NCBI RefSeq assembly: GCF_014636935.1
Contig: NZ_BMES01000002.1
Location: 1,159,421-1,223,420, forward strand
DNA from: Alsobacter metallidurans
GTDB taxonomy: Bacteria > Pseudomonadota > Alphaproteobacteria > Rhizobiales > Beijerinckiaceae
Length of the DNA: 64,000 nt
Direction of reading: 5' to 3'
Within the stretch, counting starts at the first letter, position 1, and each line of letters begins with the position of its first letter. Shown here piece after piece: positions 51,930 to 62,242 of this stretch. Below the pieces are notes generated by a model that saw nothing but the letters and a program-made list of their open reading frames with translations, had not been told where the DNA came from and ran no database searches. A program made the translations under genes and the position numbers.

Positions 51930-52352
51930 TTACGCGGCTTCTTCCACCGTCTCGGTCAGCATGCTCGGGCCCGAATCCTGGCCGCGGGCGTCGACGTCGC
52001 GATCCACGAACTCGATTACCGCCATGTCCGCGTTGTCGCCGAAGCGGAAGCCGGCCTTCATGATGCGCGTGTAGCCGCCCGGACGCTCCTTGTAGCGCGG
52101 GCCCAGCACGTCGAAGAGCTTCTTGACGAGCTGTACGTCCTTGATCTGCGCGATCGCCTGGCGGCGGGCGTGCAGGTCGCCGCGCTTGCCGAGCGTCACC
52201 AGCTTCTCGATGACTGGACGCAGGTCCTTGGCCTTCGGCAGCGTGGTGATGATCTGCTCGTGCTTGATCAGAGCCTGGCACATGTTCGCAAACATGGCCT
52301 TGCGGTGCTCGGCCGAGCGGTTGAACCGGCGGCCCCTAAATCCATGGCGCAT
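51930..52352 (-). CDS. rplQ: Ribosomal protein bL17
   Basis: 140 residues. Universal L17 start [20 protein letters not shown] and [18 protein letters not shown] are intact. Binds 23S rRNA in the large subunit. Last gene of the alpha operon, 102 bases after rpoA. A C-terminal acidic extension ([21 protein letters not shown]-like) is usual in alphaproteobacteria. Confidence 0.98.
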   Translation of the reverse strand: MRHGFRGRRFNRSAEHRKAMFANMCQALIKHEQIITTLPKAKDLRPVIEKLVTLGKRGDLHARRQAIAQIKDVQLVKKLFDVLGPRYKERPGGYTRIMKAGFRFGDNADMAVIEFVDRDVDARGQDSGPSMLTETVEEAA

Positions 52353-52454
52353 AGGATCTCTCCTTGATAATTCGGCCGCCGTGCCACGGGTCGGCCGTCT
52401 TCATTATGGGTCAGGCGACGGTTGATCCGTCGCCCGCCCGGCAGAACGGTTGGC

Positions 52455-53471
52455 TCAGTAGTGCTCTTCGAAGCGCTTGGCCAGCTCTTCGATGTTCTCC
52501 GGCGGCCAGCCGGCGATTTCCATGCCGAGATGCAAGCCCATGCCGGCGAGCACTTCCTTGATCTCGTTCAGCGACTTGCGGCCGAAGTTCGGGGTGCGGA
52601 GCATCTCCGCCTCGGTCTTCTGGATCAGGTCGCCGATGTAGACGATGTTGTCGTTCTTCAGGCAGTTCGCCGAACGGACCGAAAGCTCCAGCTCGTCGAC
52701 CTTCTTGAGCAGCGCCGGGTTGAAGGCGAGCTCCGGCATCGCGGTCTTTTCTTCCTCGCGACGCGGCTCCTCGAAGTTCACGAACACTTCGAGCTGGTCC
52801 TGAAGGATGCGGGCGGCGTAGGCCACCGAATCCTCAGGCGACACGCCGCCGTTGGTCTCAACGACCAGCGTCAGCTTATCATAGTCGAGGATCTGGCCCT
52901 CGCGGGTGTTCTCGACGCGGTAGCTGACCTTCTTGACGGGCGAGTAGAGGCTGTCGACCGGGATCAGGCCGATCGGCGCGTCTTCCGGACGGTTGCGGTC
53001 GGCCGCAACGTAGCCCTTGCCCATCTTGACCGTGAACTCCATGCGGATCTCCGCGCCCTCGTCGAGGGTGCAGATCACGAGCTCGGGGTTCAGGATCTGG
53101 CAATCGCCAGGGGTCTGGATGTCGCCGGCCTTGACCTGGCCGGGGCCCTGCTTGCGCAGCGTCAGGCGCTTCATGCCCTCGGCCTGCATCTTGATCGAGA
53201 TCGCCTTGATGTTCAGGACAATGTCGGTGACGTCCTCACGCACGCCCGGAATGGACGAGAACTCGTGCAGCACGCCGTCGATATGGACGGAGGTGATCGC
53301 CGCGCCCTGGAGCGAGGAGAGGAGGATGCGGCGCAGGGCGTTGCCGAGCGTCACGCCAAAGCCGCGCTCGAGCGGCTCGGCCACGAGCGTGGCCACCCGC
53401 TTGCCGTCGTCGCCCGGAGTGACTTCGAGCTTGCCCGGCTTGATCAGGTCTTGCCAATTCTTCTGGATCAC
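52455..53471 (-). CDS. rpoA: RNA polymerase alpha subunit
   Basis: 338 residues. N-terminal assembly domain ([18 protein letters not shown] at about 33-50) and C-terminal alphaCTD ([20 protein letters not shown] and [20 protein letters not shown]) that binds UP elements and activators. Lies between rpsK and rplQ in the alpha operon. The 124-base gap to rpsK holds a hairpin. Confidence 0.98.
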   Translation of the reverse strand: MIQKNWQDLIKPGKLEVTPGDDGKRVATLVAEPLERGFGVTLGNALRRILLSSLQGAAITSVHIDGVLHEFSSIPGVREDVTDIVLNIKAISIKMQAEGMKRLTLRKQGPGQVKAGDIQTPGDCQILNPELVICTLDEGAEIRMEFTVKMGKGYVAADRNRPEDAPIGLIPVDSLYSPVKKVSYRVENTREGQILDYDKLTLVVETNGGVSPEDSVAYAARILQDQLEVFVNFEEPRREEEKTAMPELAFNPALLKKVDELELSVRSANCLKNDNIVYIGDLIQKTEAEMLRTPNFGRKSLNEIKEVLAGMGLHLGMEIAGWPPENIEELAKRFEEHY

Positions 53472-53551
53472 GGGTGTTGTCCCTCATGAAAGAGCGCGAG
53501 GCATATCGGTCCGTCGACCCTGGCCCCGCGTTCACGATGACGCATGGAAAC

Positions 53552-53579
53552 GTCTCCCCGGCCCGTCGGACGGGGAGAC
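53552..53579 (-). other. Hairpin in the rpsK-rpoA gap
   Basis: GTCTCCCC and GGGGAGAC arms form a stable stem; an outer weaker pairing AAACGTC/GACGTTT extends it. No T tract, so it likely tunes mRNA processing or rpoA level instead of full termination. Confidence 0.5.
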
Positions 53580-53595
53580 GCAGACGTTTCAAGTG

Positions 53596-53985
53596 TCAGA
53601 CGCGACGACGCTTGCGCGGACGGCAGCCGTTGTGAGGAATCGGCGTCACGTCGCGGATGGAGGTCACCGTGAAGCCGGCGGCCTGCAGCGCGCGCAGCGC
53701 CGACTCACGGCCCGAACCCGGACCCGTGACTTCGACTTCAAGGGTGCGCATGCCGTGCTCGGCGGCCTTGCGGCCTGCGTCCTCGGCGGCCACCTGGGCG
53801 GCGTACGGGGTCGACTTGCGCGAGCCCTTGAAGCCCATCATGCCGGCCGACGACCAGGCGATGGTGTTGCCCTGCGCGTCCGTGATCGTGATCATCGTGT
53901 TGTTGAACGAGGCGTTCACGTGAGCGACGCCCGACACGATGTTCTTGCGTTCGCGACGACGAACGCGTGTTGCTTCCTTGGCCAT
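53596..53985 (-). CDS. rpsK: Ribosomal protein uS11
   Basis: 129 residues. [20 protein letters not shown] and the C-terminal [17 protein letters not shown] are diagnostic. Part of the 30S platform. Start at 53985 because the upstream frame opening has no family sequence. A 159-base leader with two tandem palindromes separates it from rpsM. Confidence 0.98.
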   Translation of the reverse strand: MAKEATRVRRRERKNIVSGVAHVNASFNNTMITITDAQGNTIAWSSAGMMGFKGSRKSTPYAAQVAAEDAGRKAAEHGMRTLEVEVTGPGSGRESALRALQAAGFTVTSIRDVTPIPHNGCRPRKRRRV

Positions 53986-54048
53986 GGTCTTGATCCTTCT
54001 TGCGCGCCCGTCATGCCAGGCGCTCGGGATGGAGGTGGTCGGGAATTC

Positions 54049-54109
54049 GGACCGCGAGCCTTCAGGCTCGCAGCCCTCCATGGATTGCGAACCTTAAGGC
54101 TCGCGGTCC
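54049..54109. repeat. Tandem palindromes between rpsM and rpsK
   Basis: Outer arms GGACCGCGAGCCTT (54049-54062) and AAGGCTCGCGGTCC (54096-54109) pair perfectly. Each half also forms its own hairpin of type GCGAxCCTTxAGGCTCGC. Alternative folds are therefore possible, as in a regulatory mRNA switch. Confidence 0.6.
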
Positions 54110-54144
54110 AGATCGGGATCAGGCGGCCCGAAGGCGCCCGAGAA

Positions 54145-54513
54145 TTACTTCTTCTTGCCGGCGATCGGCTTGGACTTGCCCTTGCGGGTGCGCGCATTGG
54201 TGTGCGTGCGCTGGCCGCGGACCGGCAGGTTGCGGCGATGGCGCAGGCCGCGGTAGCAGCCCAGATCCATCAGGCGCTTGATGTTCATCGCCACTTCGCG
54301 GCGAAGATCGCCCTCGACCGTGTAGTCGCGGTCGATCATCTCGCGGATCTGAAGAACTTCGTTGTCGGTCAGCTGCGCGACGCGGCGCTCGGCTGGGATG
54401 CTGAGTGCGGTGGTGATCTCCTCGGCCTTCCGCGCGCCGATGCCGTGGATGTACTGAAGAGCGATCACGACGCGCTTGTTCGTCGGGATGTTGACGCCTG
54501 CGATACGTGCCAT
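54145..54513 (-). CDS. rpsM: Ribosomal protein uS13
   Basis: 122 residues. [20 protein letters not shown] start and [20 protein letters not shown] near the end are diagnostic. 30S head protein contacting the 50S. First gene of the alpha operon here; the sigma-70-type promoter at 54706-54734 precedes it by about 190 bases. Confidence 0.98.
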   Translation of the reverse strand: MARIAGVNIPTNKRVVIALQYIHGIGARKAEEITTALSIPAERRVAQLTDNEVLQIREMIDRDYTVEGDLRREVAMNIKRLMDLGCYRGLRHRRNLPVRGQRTHTNARTRKGKSKPIAGKKK

Positions 54514-54705
54514 TTCGGCCGTCTCCATGTTGCCGGGCTCGCGCCCGTTTCAGGGCTCTCGCCCCGGCCGGGGTTTCCCCGGCGGTTGATGTTCCGCGCG
54601 TCCGGTGGAGGCCGGCCCCTGCGCGGTTGGCTTCACAAACAAACAGACCCCCGCCGCCCCGCCGGGAGGCCTCGGGAGTCCAATTCGTGAAACCGGATGA
54701 ACGGG

Positions 54706-54734
54706 TGGTTAGGGGATCGGGCCGGCGGTGTCAA
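54706..54734 (-). promoter_or_regulatory. Promoter of the rpsM-rpsK-rpoA-rplQ operon
   Basis: Minus strand: CTTGACA with -35 TTGACA at 54729-54734, 17-base spacer, -10 TAACCA at 54706-54711. It lies between adk and rpsM, at the point where an alpha operon would start. The resulting leader would be about 185 bases long. Confidence 0.65.
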
Positions 54735-54760
54735 GCAAAGCTGACCTAGCCGGCGAGGCC

Positions 54761-55342
54761 CTACCCTCCAATCGCGTCCTTCACGGCCTGCGTGACGCTG
54801 TCGATCGGCTGCATGCCGTCGATGCGCTTCAGACGGTTCGTCTCCTCGTAATAGGGAGAGACGACGGCGGTGTCGCGGTTGTAAGCCGCGAGGCGGGTCT
54901 TGAAGACCTCCGGGTCATCGTCCTTGCGCACCGGCAGGCCGGCCGCGGCCGTCTCCTCGGCGCGCTTGACGATGCGGTGCACCAGCGCGTTCTGGTCGAC
55001 GACGAGCTCCACCACAGCGTCGAGCTTGAGGCCCTTCGCCTCGAGCATCTGGTCCAGGGCTTCGGCTTGCGCGACCGTGCGCGGGAAGCCGTCAAGGATG
55101 AAGCCCCGCTTGGCGTCCGCCTCTTCGATGCGATCGGCCACGATGCCGATCACGATGTCGTCCGAGACCAGCCCGCCCGACTCCATCACCGCCTTGGCCT
55201 TGAGGCCTATCGGCGTCTCCGCCGAAACCGCCGCGCGCAGCATGTCGCCCGTCGAGAGCTGGGGAATGCCCAGCCGCTCCACCAGCCGCACAGCCTGAGT
55301 GCCTTTGCCCGCCCCCGGCGGCCCCAACAGAATCAATCTCAA
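54761..55342 (-). CDS. adk: Adenylate kinase
   Basis: 193 residues. Interconverts ATP+AMP and 2 ADP. Walker [18 protein letters not shown] at 4-20, AMP site TGDMLRAAV, and [16 protein letters not shown] are clear; the LID is of the short type found in many alphaproteobacteria. Start is TTG at 55342, overlapping the secY stop by four bases (TTGA), with GGGGGAGG upstream. Position secY-adk-rpsM is usual in this class. Confidence 0.97.
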   Translation of the reverse strand: MRLILLGPPGAGKGTQAVRLVERLGIPQLSTGDMLRAAVSAETPIGLKAKAVMESGGLVSDDIVIGIVADRIEEADAKRGFILDGFPRTVAQAEALDQMLEAKGLKLDAVVELVVDQNALVHRIVKRAEETAAAGLPVRKDDDPEVFKTRLAAYNRDTAVVSPYYEETNRLKRIDGMQPIDSVTQAVKDAIGG

Positions 55343-56673
55343 CGACGCCTCCCCCGCAGCTTCGCCTTCTTCACCAAGCCCTCATACTGATGGGCCAAGA
55401 GATGGCCGTGGACCTGCGCCACGGTATCCATCGTCACGCTCACCACAATGAGAAGCGACGTGCCACCGAAATAGAACGGCAGAGCGAATTGCGAAATCAG
55501 CAGTTCGGGCAACATGCAGATGATGACGAGGTAGCCGGCGCCCAGAACCGTGATGCGGGTCAGCACCTTGTCGATGAAATCGGCCGTGCGCTCGCCGGGC
55601 CGGATGCCCGGGATGAAGCCGCCATGCTTCTTCAGGTTGTCCGCGGTCTCCTGCGGGTTGAACACGATCGCGGTGTAGAAAAACGCGAAGAAGATGATCA
55701 GCGCCGCGTAGGCTAGCATGAACAGCGGCCGGCCATGGCCGAGATAGGCGGACACATTGGCGAGGAAGCCGGTTCCGCCCTGCTGGGCCGAGAAGCCCGC
55801 GATGGTGGTCGGAAGCAGCAGCAGCGACGACGCGAAGATCGGCGGGATGACGCCCGACGTGTTGAGCTTCAGCGGCAGGAACGAGGTCTGCCCCTCATAG
55901 ACGCGGTTGCCGACCTGGCGCTTCGGATAATTGATCAGCAGCCGGCGCTGCGCCCTCTCCATGAACACGATGAAGGCGATCACGGCCGCCGACATCACCA
56001 GCACGCCGAGGATCAGCAGGGTCGAGACCGCGCCCTGCCGGCCGAGCTCGAGGGTGCCGACGATCGCGGAGGGCAACTCGGCGACGATGCCGGCGAAGAT
56101 GATCAGCGACGAGCCGTTGCCGATGCCGCGCGCCGTGATCTGCTCGCCGAGCCACATCAGGAACATGGTGCCACCGACCAGCGTGATGGTGGTCGAGACC
56201 TCGAAGAACAGGCCGGGATCGGCAACCACGTTGCCCGAGCCCTGCAGGCCCTTGGCGATCCCGTAGGCCTGGAACGTCGCGAGCACGACCGTGAGGTAGC
56301 GCGTGTACTGGTTGATGATCTTGCGGCCGCCCTCGCCTTCCTTCTTCAGCGCTTCCAGGCTCGGGACGATGGACGTCAGCAGCTGGATGATGATGGAGGC
56401 CGAGATGTACGGCATGATGTTCAGCGCGAAGATCGCGAGGCGGCCCACGGCGCCGCCGGAGAACATGTTGAACAGCCCCAGCACGCCCTGCTGCTGCTGC
56501 TTGAAGATGTCGTTCAGCGCATCGATGTTGATGCCCGGCAGCGGGATGTAGGTGCCGAGCCGATACACGATCAGGGCGCCCAGCGTGAACCAGATCCGCT
56601 TCTTGAGCTCGTCGGCCTTCGCCAGGGCTCCGAAATTCAGGTTCGCTGCAAGCTGTTCAGCCGCGGATGCCAT
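55339..56673 (-). CDS. secY: Protein translocase subunit SecY
   Basis: 444 residues, ten transmembrane helices. The plug region [35 protein letters not shown] and the C-terminal [21 protein letters not shown] are diagnostic. Core of the SecYEG export channel. Start at 56673. Ends overlapping adk, 119 bases after rplO. Confidence 0.98.
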   Translation of the reverse strand: MASAAEQLAANLNFGALAKADELKKRIWFTLGALIVYRLGTYIPLPGINIDALNDIFKQQQQGVLGLFNMFSGGAVGRLAIFALNIMPYISASIIIQLLTSIVPSLEALKKEGEGGRKIINQYTRYLTVVLATFQAYGIAKGLQGSGNVVADPGLFFEVSTTITLVGGTMFLMWLGEQITARGIGNGSSLIIFAGIVAELPSAIVGTLELGRQGAVSTLLILGVLVMSAAVIAFIVFMERAQRRLLINYPKRQVGNRVYEGQTSFLPLKLNTSGVIPPIFASSLLLLPTTIAGFSAQQGGTGFLANVSAYLGHGRPLFMLAYAALIIFFAFFYTAIVFNPQETADNLKKHGGFIPGIRPGERTADFIDKVLTRITVLGAGYLVIICMLPELLISQFALPFYFGGTSLLIVVSVTMDTVAQVHGHLLAHQYEGLVKKAKLRGRRR

Positions 56674-56792
56674 ACTGCGCTCCGATATCGGAAAGGAGTG
56701 GGGACACGCGGCCCCCGAAAATGCAAACGCCGGGCGATGCGGACATGGTCCGCCGCCCGGCGATCTCAATCACGAGCTGATCCTAGATAGGA

Positions 56793-57275
56793 TCAGGCCG
56801 CCGATTCCGCCACGGCGGCCGCGAGGATCTTCAGCGATCCCCCAGCCTTCTCGATGGCGGCCTGCGCCGACTTCGACGCGCCGAACACTTCGAAGGAGAG
56901 CGTCGTGGTGAGCTCGCCCATGCCAAGGATCTTCACGCCGTCGCGCGGCTTGGAGACCACGCCGGCGGCGACGAGCGCCTCGACGGTGACAGGCTGGCCG
57001 GCGTCAAGCTTCTTGGCGTCAACCGCTTCCTGGATCCGGCCGAGGTTCACCTCGTTCAAATCGTTGGAGAAGGGGTTCCAGAAGCCGCGCTTGGGCAGGC
57101 GACGATAGAGCGGCATCTGGCCGCCCTCGAAGCCCTTTACGGCGACGCCGGTGCGGGCCTTCTGACCCTTCACGCCGCGTCCGCCGGTCTTGCCCTTGCC
57201 GGAGCCGATGCCGCGTCCAACGCGCATACGGCCCTTCTTGGCGCCTTCGTTATCGGAGATTTCGTTGAGCTTCAT
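56793..57275 (-). CDS. rplO: Ribosomal protein uL15
   Basis: 160 residues. [20 protein letters not shown] and [20 protein letters not shown] are diagnostic. Large subunit; follows rpmD after 12 bases. Confidence 0.98.
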   Translation of the reverse strand: MKLNEISDNEGAKKGRMRVGRGIGSGKGKTGGRGVKGQKARTGVAVKGFEGGQMPLYRRLPKRGFWNPFSNDLNEVNLGRIQEAVDAKKLDAGQPVTVEALVAAGVVSKPRDGVKILGMGELTTTLSFEVFGASKSAQAAIEKAGGSLKILAAAVAESAA

Positions 57276-57287
57276 GGTCCGCGCTCC

Positions 57288-57470
57288 TCACTCGACGACG
57301 CGCACGAGGTGCTTGACCTTCTCGATCATGCCGCGCACCGAAGGGGTGTCGGTCAAGGTCGAGCGGCGGCGGATCTTGTTCAGCCCGAGGCCCACAAGGG
57401 TCGCACGCTGCGACGCCTCGCGACGGATCGGGGAACCGGTCTGTTCGACCGTTACGGTCTTGTCAGCCAT
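57288..57470 (-). CDS. rpmD: Ribosomal protein uL30
   Basis: 60 residues. [20 protein letters not shown] and [12 protein letters not shown] match the small L30 of bacteria. 12 bases after rpsE. Confidence 0.96.
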   Translation of the reverse strand: MADKTVTVEQTGSPIRREASQRATLVGLGLNKIRRRSTLTDTPSVRGMIEKVKHLVRVVE

Positions 57471-57482
57471 GGATGCCTCCCC

Positions 57483-58052
57483 TTACGCGTCGGCGCCGGC
57501 GCCGTCAGAATCGCCGCGGCGAGCCTGGAGGACGCTGACCTTGAGGCCGCGGCGAGCCGCGACCGAACGCGGCGAATCTTCGCTCTTGAGAGCGTCGAAG
57601 GTCGCGCGGACGAGGTTGTAGGGGTTTGACGAGCCGAGCGACTTCGACACGACGTCGTGCATGCCGACGGCCTCGAAGACGGCGCGCATCGGGCCGCCCG
57701 CGATGATGCCCGTGCCGGCCGGAGCCGCGCGCAGGATCACCTTGCCGGCGCCATGGCGGCCGGCGACGTCGTGATGCAGGGTCCGGCCCTCGCGCAGCGG
57801 CACGCGGATCAGCGCGCGCTTGGCGGCTTCCGTAGCCTTGCGGATGGCTTCCGGCACTTCGCGAGCCTTGCCGTGGCCGAAGCCGACGCGGCCCTTCTGA
57901 TCGCCGACGACGACGAGAGCGGCGAAACCGAAGCGACGGCCGCCCTTCACCACCTTGGCGACGCGATTGATGTGGACGAGGCGGTCGACGAATTCGGAAT
58001 CGCGCTCTTCGCGATCCCGGCCGCCCTGACGCCCGTGGGGTTCTCTAGCCAT
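57483..58052 (-). CDS. rpsE: Ribosomal protein uS5
   Basis: 189 residues. [20 protein letters not shown] and [20 protein letters not shown] are diagnostic of S5. An N-terminal Arg/Glu-rich extension of about 20 residues is typical here. 164 bases after rplR, including a hairpin. Confidence 0.98.
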   Translation of the reverse strand: MAREPHGRQGGRDREERDSEFVDRLVHINRVAKVVKGGRRFGFAALVVVGDQKGRVGFGHGKAREVPEAIRKATEAAKRALIRVPLREGRTLHHDVAGRHGAGKVILRAAPAGTGIIAGGPMRAVFEAVGMHDVVSKSLGSSNPYNLVRATFDALKSEDSPRSVAARRGLKVSVLQARRGDSDGAGADA

Positions 58053-58141
58053 TGTGTCTCTCTCACTTGCGCGGACGAACCCTCCGGGCCCGCCGCTCGC
58101 TCGATTGATGGTCGCACCCTTTACAGGGCCCGACGGCGGAA

Positions 58142-58162
58142 GGCCACCCTCTTCGGGTGGCC
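58142..58162. other. Hairpin in the rplR-rpsE gap
   Basis: GGCCACCC and GGGTGGCC arms with a five-base loop TCTTC. No T tract. Possibly an mRNA processing or regulatory stem. Confidence 0.5.
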
Positions 58163-58216
58163 ATCGCGCATTTCTCGATGAAGATCACTGGCCGCGCCAT
58201 GGGCGCAGCCCGCGGA

Positions 58217-58579
58217 TCAGAAGTCCAGACCGCCTTCGCGGGCCGCCTCGGCGAGCGCCTTGACGCGGCCGTGGTACATGTAGGAGCCGCGGTCGAACAC
58301 GACCTGCTCGACGCCCGCAGCCTTGGCGCGCTCGGCGACGAGCTTGCCCACGGCGGCGGCGGCCGAGATGTCGGCGCCCGTCTTCAGGCCCGACTTGACG
58401 TCCTTTTCCATCGTCGAAGCCGCCGCGAGGGTGACCCCGTTCGCGTCGTCGATGACCTGGGCGTAGATCTGCTTGGAAGAGCGGAACACCGACAGGCGCG
58501 GACGCCCGCTGGAGACCTTCTTAAGGGAACGGCGCACACGAGCCAGACGGCGCTCGGCGGCCTTGATGTTCTTAGGCAT
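58217..58579 (-). CDS. rplR: Ribosomal protein uL18
   Basis: 120 residues. [20 protein letters not shown] and [20 protein letters not shown] are diagnostic; binds 5S rRNA. 9 bases after rplF. Confidence 0.98.
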   Translation of the reverse strand: MPKNIKAAERRLARVRRSLKKVSSGRPRLSVFRSSKQIYAQVIDDANGVTLAAASTMEKDVKSGLKTGADISAAAAVGKLVAERAKAAGVEQVVFDRGSYMYHGRVKALAEAAREGGLDF

Positions 58580-58588
58580 GGCCGATCC

Positions 58589-59122
58589 TTACTTCTTCTT
58601 GCCTTCCTTGCGGAAGATGAACTCGCCCGAGTAACGAACGCCCTTGCCCTGGTAGGGCTCCGGACCGCGGAAGTCGCGGATCTCGGCGGCGGTCTGTCCC
58701 ACGCGCTGCTTGTCGATGCCCGTGACGACGATCTCCGTCGGCTTGGGCGTCACGATCGCGATGCCGGCCGGGATTTCGTAGTCAATGTCGTGGCTGTAGC
58801 CGAGCGACAGCTTCAACACCTTGCCGGCGACCGCGGCCTTGTAGCCCACGCCGGTGATGTCGAGCTTCTTCTCGTAGCCCTTGCTCACGCCCTCGATGAG
58901 GTTCGCGACCTGCGAGCGGGACATGCCCCACATCGCCCGGGCGCGCTTCGTCTCGGTGCGCGGCGTGACCGAGATCGCGCCGTCGTCCAGTGTGACGGTG
59001 ACGTCCTCGGGCGCCAGGAAGGACAGTTCGCCCTTCGAGCCCTTGACCTTCACCAGGTTGCCGTCGAGGCTGGCCGTAACACCGGCCGGCACCGCAACGG
59101 GCTTCTTTCCAATACGAGACAT
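58589..59122 (-). CDS. rplF: Ribosomal protein uL6
   Basis: 177 residues. [17 protein letters not shown] start and [20 protein letters not shown] end are diagnostic. ATG 59122 chosen because upstream frame is rpsH shadow. Confidence 0.98.
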   Translation of the reverse strand: MSRIGKKPVAVPAGVTASLDGNLVKVKGSKGELSFLAPEDVTVTLDDGAISVTPRTETKRARAMWGMSRSQVANLIEGVSKGYEKKLDITGVGYKAAVAGKVLKLSLGYSHDIDYEIPAGIAIVTPKPTEIVVTGIDKQRVGQTAAEIRDFRGPEPYQGKGVRYSGEFIFRKEGKKK

Positions 59123-59159
59123 TGTGGTCTCCCCGTGACTGCGTTGCGCCTGAAGCCGA

Positions 59160-59558
59160 TCAGAAGACCGTGCAGAGCACTTCGCCGCCGACGTTCTTCT
59201 CCCGGGCCTCATGATCGGCCATGACGCCCTGCGGCGTGGAGATGATCGTGATGCCGAGGCCATTGGCCACGCGCGGCATCGCGTCGACTGCGGAGTACAC
59301 GCGACGGCCAGGCTTCGACACGCGAGCGATTTCGCGGATCACCGGGGCGCCGTCGAAATACTTGAGCTCGATCTCGAACTCCGTACGGCCGTTGCCGTAC
59401 TCGGTCGTCGAATAGCCGCGGATGTAGCCTTCCGACTGCAAGACGTCGAGAACGCGCGCGCGGAGCTTGGAGCCGGGCGTGTTCACCGAGCCCTTGCGGC
59501 GCAGCTGGGCGTTACGGATGCGGGTGAGCATGTCACCAACGGGATCATTGATCGCCAT
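59160..59558 (-). CDS. rpsH: Ribosomal protein uS8
   Basis: 132 residues. [20 protein letters not shown] start and [20 protein letters not shown] end are diagnostic. Binds 16S rRNA; in E. coli it represses the spc operon. Confidence 0.98.
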   Translation of the reverse strand: MAINDPVGDMLTRIRNAQLRRKGSVNTPGSKLRARVLDVLQSEGYIRGYSTTEYGNGRTEFEIELKYFDGAPVIREIARVSKPGRRVYSAVDAMPRVANGLGITIISTPQGVMADHEAREKNVGGEVLCTVF

Positions 59559-59570
59559 GGTCGGTCCTCC

Positions 59571-59876
59571 TCACCAGCTCGACTTGGTCAGACCCGGGAT
59601 CACGCCCTGCGAGCCGAGCTCGCGCAGCGCAATGCGGGACATCTTCAACTTGCGATAATAGGCGCGCGGACGGCCCGTCACCTCGCAGCGGTTGCGCACG
59701 CGGGTCGGGTTCGCGTTGCGCGGCAGCTCGGCGAGCTTGAGGCGCGCCTCGAAGCGCTCCTCCATGGACTTGGACTCGTCGTTCGCGACTTCGAGAAGGC
59801 GCGTCCGCTTGCCCGCGAACTGCTTCACGAGGCGCATGCGGCGCTTGTTCTTCTCGACAGAGCTCTTCTTGGCCAT
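59571..59876 (-). CDS. rpsN: Ribosomal protein uS14 (zinc-free long form)
   Basis: 101 residues. [20 protein letters not shown] is the S14 core; only one Cys is present and the length is that of the long C- form, which needs no zinc. Confidence 0.97.
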   Translation of the reverse strand: MAKKSSVEKNKRRMRLVKQFAGKRTRLLEVANDESKSMEERFEARLKLAELPRNANPTRVRNRCEVTGRPRAYYRKLKMSRIALRELGSQGVIPGLTKSSW

Positions 59877-59912
59877 CTGTTTCTCCTGGTTTCCGCGTTT
59901 AAGAGCGAGCTC

Positions 59913-60479
59913 TTACTGCCGGAACGGGAAGTTGAAGGCGCGCAGCAGGGCGCGAGCCTCGTCGTCGGTCTTGGCGGTGGTGCAGACGATGATGTCCATG
60001 CCCCACACGGCCTCGGCCTTGTCGTAGTTGATCTCCGGGAAGATGATGTGCTCCTTGATGCCCATCGCGTAGTTCCCCCGGCCGTCGAACGACTTGGGGT
60101 TCAGGCCCCGGAAGTCGCGGACGCGCGGCAGGGCGATGTTTACGAGACGGTCGAGGAACTCGTACATCCGCACCTTGCGGAGCGTCACCTTGGCGCCGAT
60201 CGGCATGTTCTCACGGACCTTGAAGGTCGCGATCGCCTTGCGGGCCTTGGTGATCACCGGCTTCTGGCCGGCGATCAGGGCGAGATCGGCCGCGGCCGAC
60301 TGCACCTTCTTGGTGTCCTGGGTGGCTTCGCCGACACCCATGTTCAGCACGACCTTCTCGATGGTCGGCACTTCCATGATGTTCTTGTAGCCGAACTCCT
60401 CGATGAGCTTCGGCCGCACCACTTCGGCGTAGATCTTGCGCAGGCGGGGCTCGTCGCCCGCAATGTTCACGTTAGCCAT
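59913..60479 (-). CDS. rplE: Ribosomal protein uL5
   Basis: 188 residues. [20 protein letters not shown] and [20 protein letters not shown] are diagnostic. The ATG overlaps the rplX end by eight bases, so translation is tightly coupled. Confidence 0.98.
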   Translation of the reverse strand: MANVNIAGDEPRLRKIYAEVVRPKLIEEFGYKNIMEVPTIEKVVLNMGVGEATQDTKKVQSAAADLALIAGQKPVITKARKAIATFKVRENMPIGAKVTLRKVRMYEFLDRLVNIALPRVRDFRGLNPKSFDGRGNYAMGIKEHIIFPEINYDKAEAVWGMDIIVCTTAKTDDEARALLRAFNFPFRQ

Positions 60480-60789
60480 CGATCAGATCTCCCGAACGCT
60501 TGGCGAAACGCACCTTGCGCCCGTCCTCGAGCACCTTGAAACCAACCCGGGTCGGCTTGCCGTCCTTCGGGTCGACAACCGCGAGGTTCGACAGGTGGAT
60601 GGTCGCCTCTTTCGAGATGATCCCGCCTTCCTGGTTCGCGGTCTGGCGCTGATGCTTCTTCACCAGGTTGACGCCGCGCACGATGGCCCGGGTCTCCTTG
60701 GGCATCACCTGCACGACTTCCCCAGTCTTGCCCTGGTCACGGCCGGTGATGACGACGACCTTGTCGCCCTTCTTGATCTTCGCGGCCAT
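60472..60789 (-). CDS. rplX: Ribosomal protein uL24
   Basis: 105 residues. [20 protein letters not shown] and [18 protein letters not shown] are diagnostic. The ATG at 60789 shares one base with the rplN stop (TGATG); a GTG one codon earlier is possible. Confidence 0.97.
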   Translation of the reverse strand: MAAKIKKGDKVVVITGRDQGKTGEVVQVMPKETRAIVRGVNLVKKHQRQTANQEGGIISKEATIHLSNLAVVDPKDGKPTRVGFKVLEDGRKVRFAKRSGDLIDG

Positions 60790-61157
60790 CACAACACCTC
60801 GGGCGCGAGTGAGATGATCTTCATGTGGTTCTTGGCGCGGAGCTCGCGGGGCACCGGTCCGAAGATGCGGGTGCCGATCGGCTCCTTCTGGTTGTTGATC
60901 AGCACGGCCGCATTGCGGTCGAAGCGGATCACCGAACCGTCGGGACGCTTGATGTCCTTCGCGGTGCGCACGACGATCGCCTTCATGACGTCGCCCTTCT
61001 TCACGCGGCCGCGCGGAATCGCCTCCTTCACGGAAACGACGATGACGTCACCAACTCCAGCGTACTTGCGCTTGGAGCCGCCGAGGACCTTGATGCACAT
61101 CACACGACGGGCGCCCGAATTATCGGCGACGTCGAGATTCGTCTGCATCTGGATCAT
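60789..61157 (-). CDS. rplN: Ribosomal protein uL14
   Basis: 122 residues. [20 protein letters not shown] start and [20 protein letters not shown] end are diagnostic. First gene after the 168-base gap at the S10/spc boundary. Confidence 0.98.
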   Translation of the reverse strand: MIQMQTNLDVADNSGARRVMCIKVLGGSKRKYAGVGDVIVVSVKEAIPRGRVKKGDVMKAIVVRTAKDIKRPDGSVIRFDRNAAVLINNQKEPIGTRIFGPVPRELRAKNHMKIISLAPEVL

Positions 61158-61325
61158 GGTCTTGATCCTTTCTGTGTCTCAGACCGGTTTCCGGCGATCT
61201 CAGGCTCGCCGGACTTCGCCTGACGGGGATCTGCGTCCCCCGTTTGTGCGTGCTTCCAAGAGCATTTTTCCGCGCCGAAGGGAACCCCTCAGCGCGGCGA
61301 AATGTCAGGAAAATCGGATTTAGTT
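61158..61325. other. 168-base gap at the S10/spc operon boundary, with hairpin
   Basis: Between rpsQ and rplN, the place where E. coli ends the S10 and starts the spc operon. It contains the stem CGCGCCGAAGGG (61271-61282) / CCCTCAGCGCG (61286-61296) and no ORF. No clear -35/-10 was found. All other gaps in this half are much shorter (mostly 8-37 bases). Confidence 0.6.
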
Positions 61326-61568
61326 TTAGGACGCGGTCGCGGTGTCGACCACGATCCAGGTCTTCAGCTTCGAGATCGGCTTCGATTCCTCGATACGGAC
61401 CTCGTCGCCAGTCTTGTACTTATTGGATTCGTCGTGAGCGTGATAGTTCTTCGTCCGCCGCACCGTCTTCTTGAGAAGCGGATGCGTGAAGCGGCGTTCC
61501 ACCTTCACGACGACGGTCTTGTCCTGCTTGTCGCTGACGACGACGCCCTGCAGAATGCGCTTCGGCAT
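61326..61568 (-). CDS. rpsQ: Ribosomal protein uS17
   Basis: 80 residues. [20 protein letters not shown] is the S17 start; [20 protein letters not shown] carries the RNA-binding loop. Confidence 0.98.
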   Translation of the reverse strand: MPKRILQGVVVSDKQDKTVVVKVERRFTHPLLKKTVRRTKNYHAHDESNKYKTGDEVRIEESKPISKLKTWIVVDTATAS

Positions 61569-61578
61569 CGGTCTCTCC

Positions 61579-61794
61579 TCAAGCCTTGCCAGCTTCGGCC
61601 AGCTTCGCAGCCGCCGTGGTCTTGATCCGCGCGATGTCGCGACGGACCTCCTTGATGCGGCCCGTGTTCTCCAGCTGGCCGGTGGCCTTCTGGAAACGCA
61701 GGTTGAACTGCTCTTTCTTCAGCTTCAGGAGCTCGTCCTGGAGCTGGTCCTTCGACATCGCAGTGAGGTCGGAGAGCCTCTGCTTCTGTTTCAT
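61579..61794 (-). CDS. rpmC: Ribosomal protein uL29
   Basis: 71 residues. [20 protein letters not shown] and the RRDIARIKT end are diagnostic. Overlies the exit tunnel. 10 bases after rplP. Confidence 0.97.
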   Translation of the reverse strand: MKQKQRLSDLTAMSKDQLQDELLKLKKEQFNLRFQKATGQLENTGRIKEVRRDIARIKTTAAAKLAEAGKA

Positions 61795-61804
61795 GTCGCC
61801 CTCC

Positions 61805-62218
61805 TTACTCGGCGATGCGCTGGATGAAGCGCGTCTTGATCGGCAGCTTCGCGGCCGCCAAGGTCAGCGCCTCGCGAGCCGTGTCGACCGGCACGCCGTC
61901 GATCTCGAACATGATGCGGCCGGGCTTGACGCGGCACGCCCAGAATTCGGGAGCGCCCTTGCCCTTACCCATACGCACTTCGGTCGGCTTCGACGACACC
62001 GGAACGTCCGGGAACACGCGGATCCAGACGCGACCAGCGCGCTTCATGTGACGGGTGAGCGCACGGCGGGCGGCCTCGATCTGGCGAGCCGTCACGCGCT
62101 CCGGTTCCATGGCTTTCAGGCCGAACTGGCCGAAGTCCAGGTTCGTTCCGCCCTTCGCAGCGCCGCTGATGCGACCCTTGAACTGCTTGCGGAACTTGGT
62201 CTTCTTGGGCTGAAGCAT
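61805..62218 (-). CDS. rplP: Ribosomal protein uL16
   Basis: 137 residues. [20 protein letters not shown] start and [20 protein letters not shown] are diagnostic; 24 bases after rpsC. Confidence 0.98.
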   Translation of the reverse strand: MLQPKKTKFRKQFKGRISGAAKGGTNLDFGQFGLKAMEPERVTARQIEAARRALTRHMKRAGRVWIRVFPDVPVSSKPTEVRMGKGKGAPEFWACRVKPGRIMFEIDGVPVDTAREALTLAAAKLPIKTRFIQRIAE

Positions 62219-62242
62219 TTCTGTGTTTCCTCAACCAATCCG

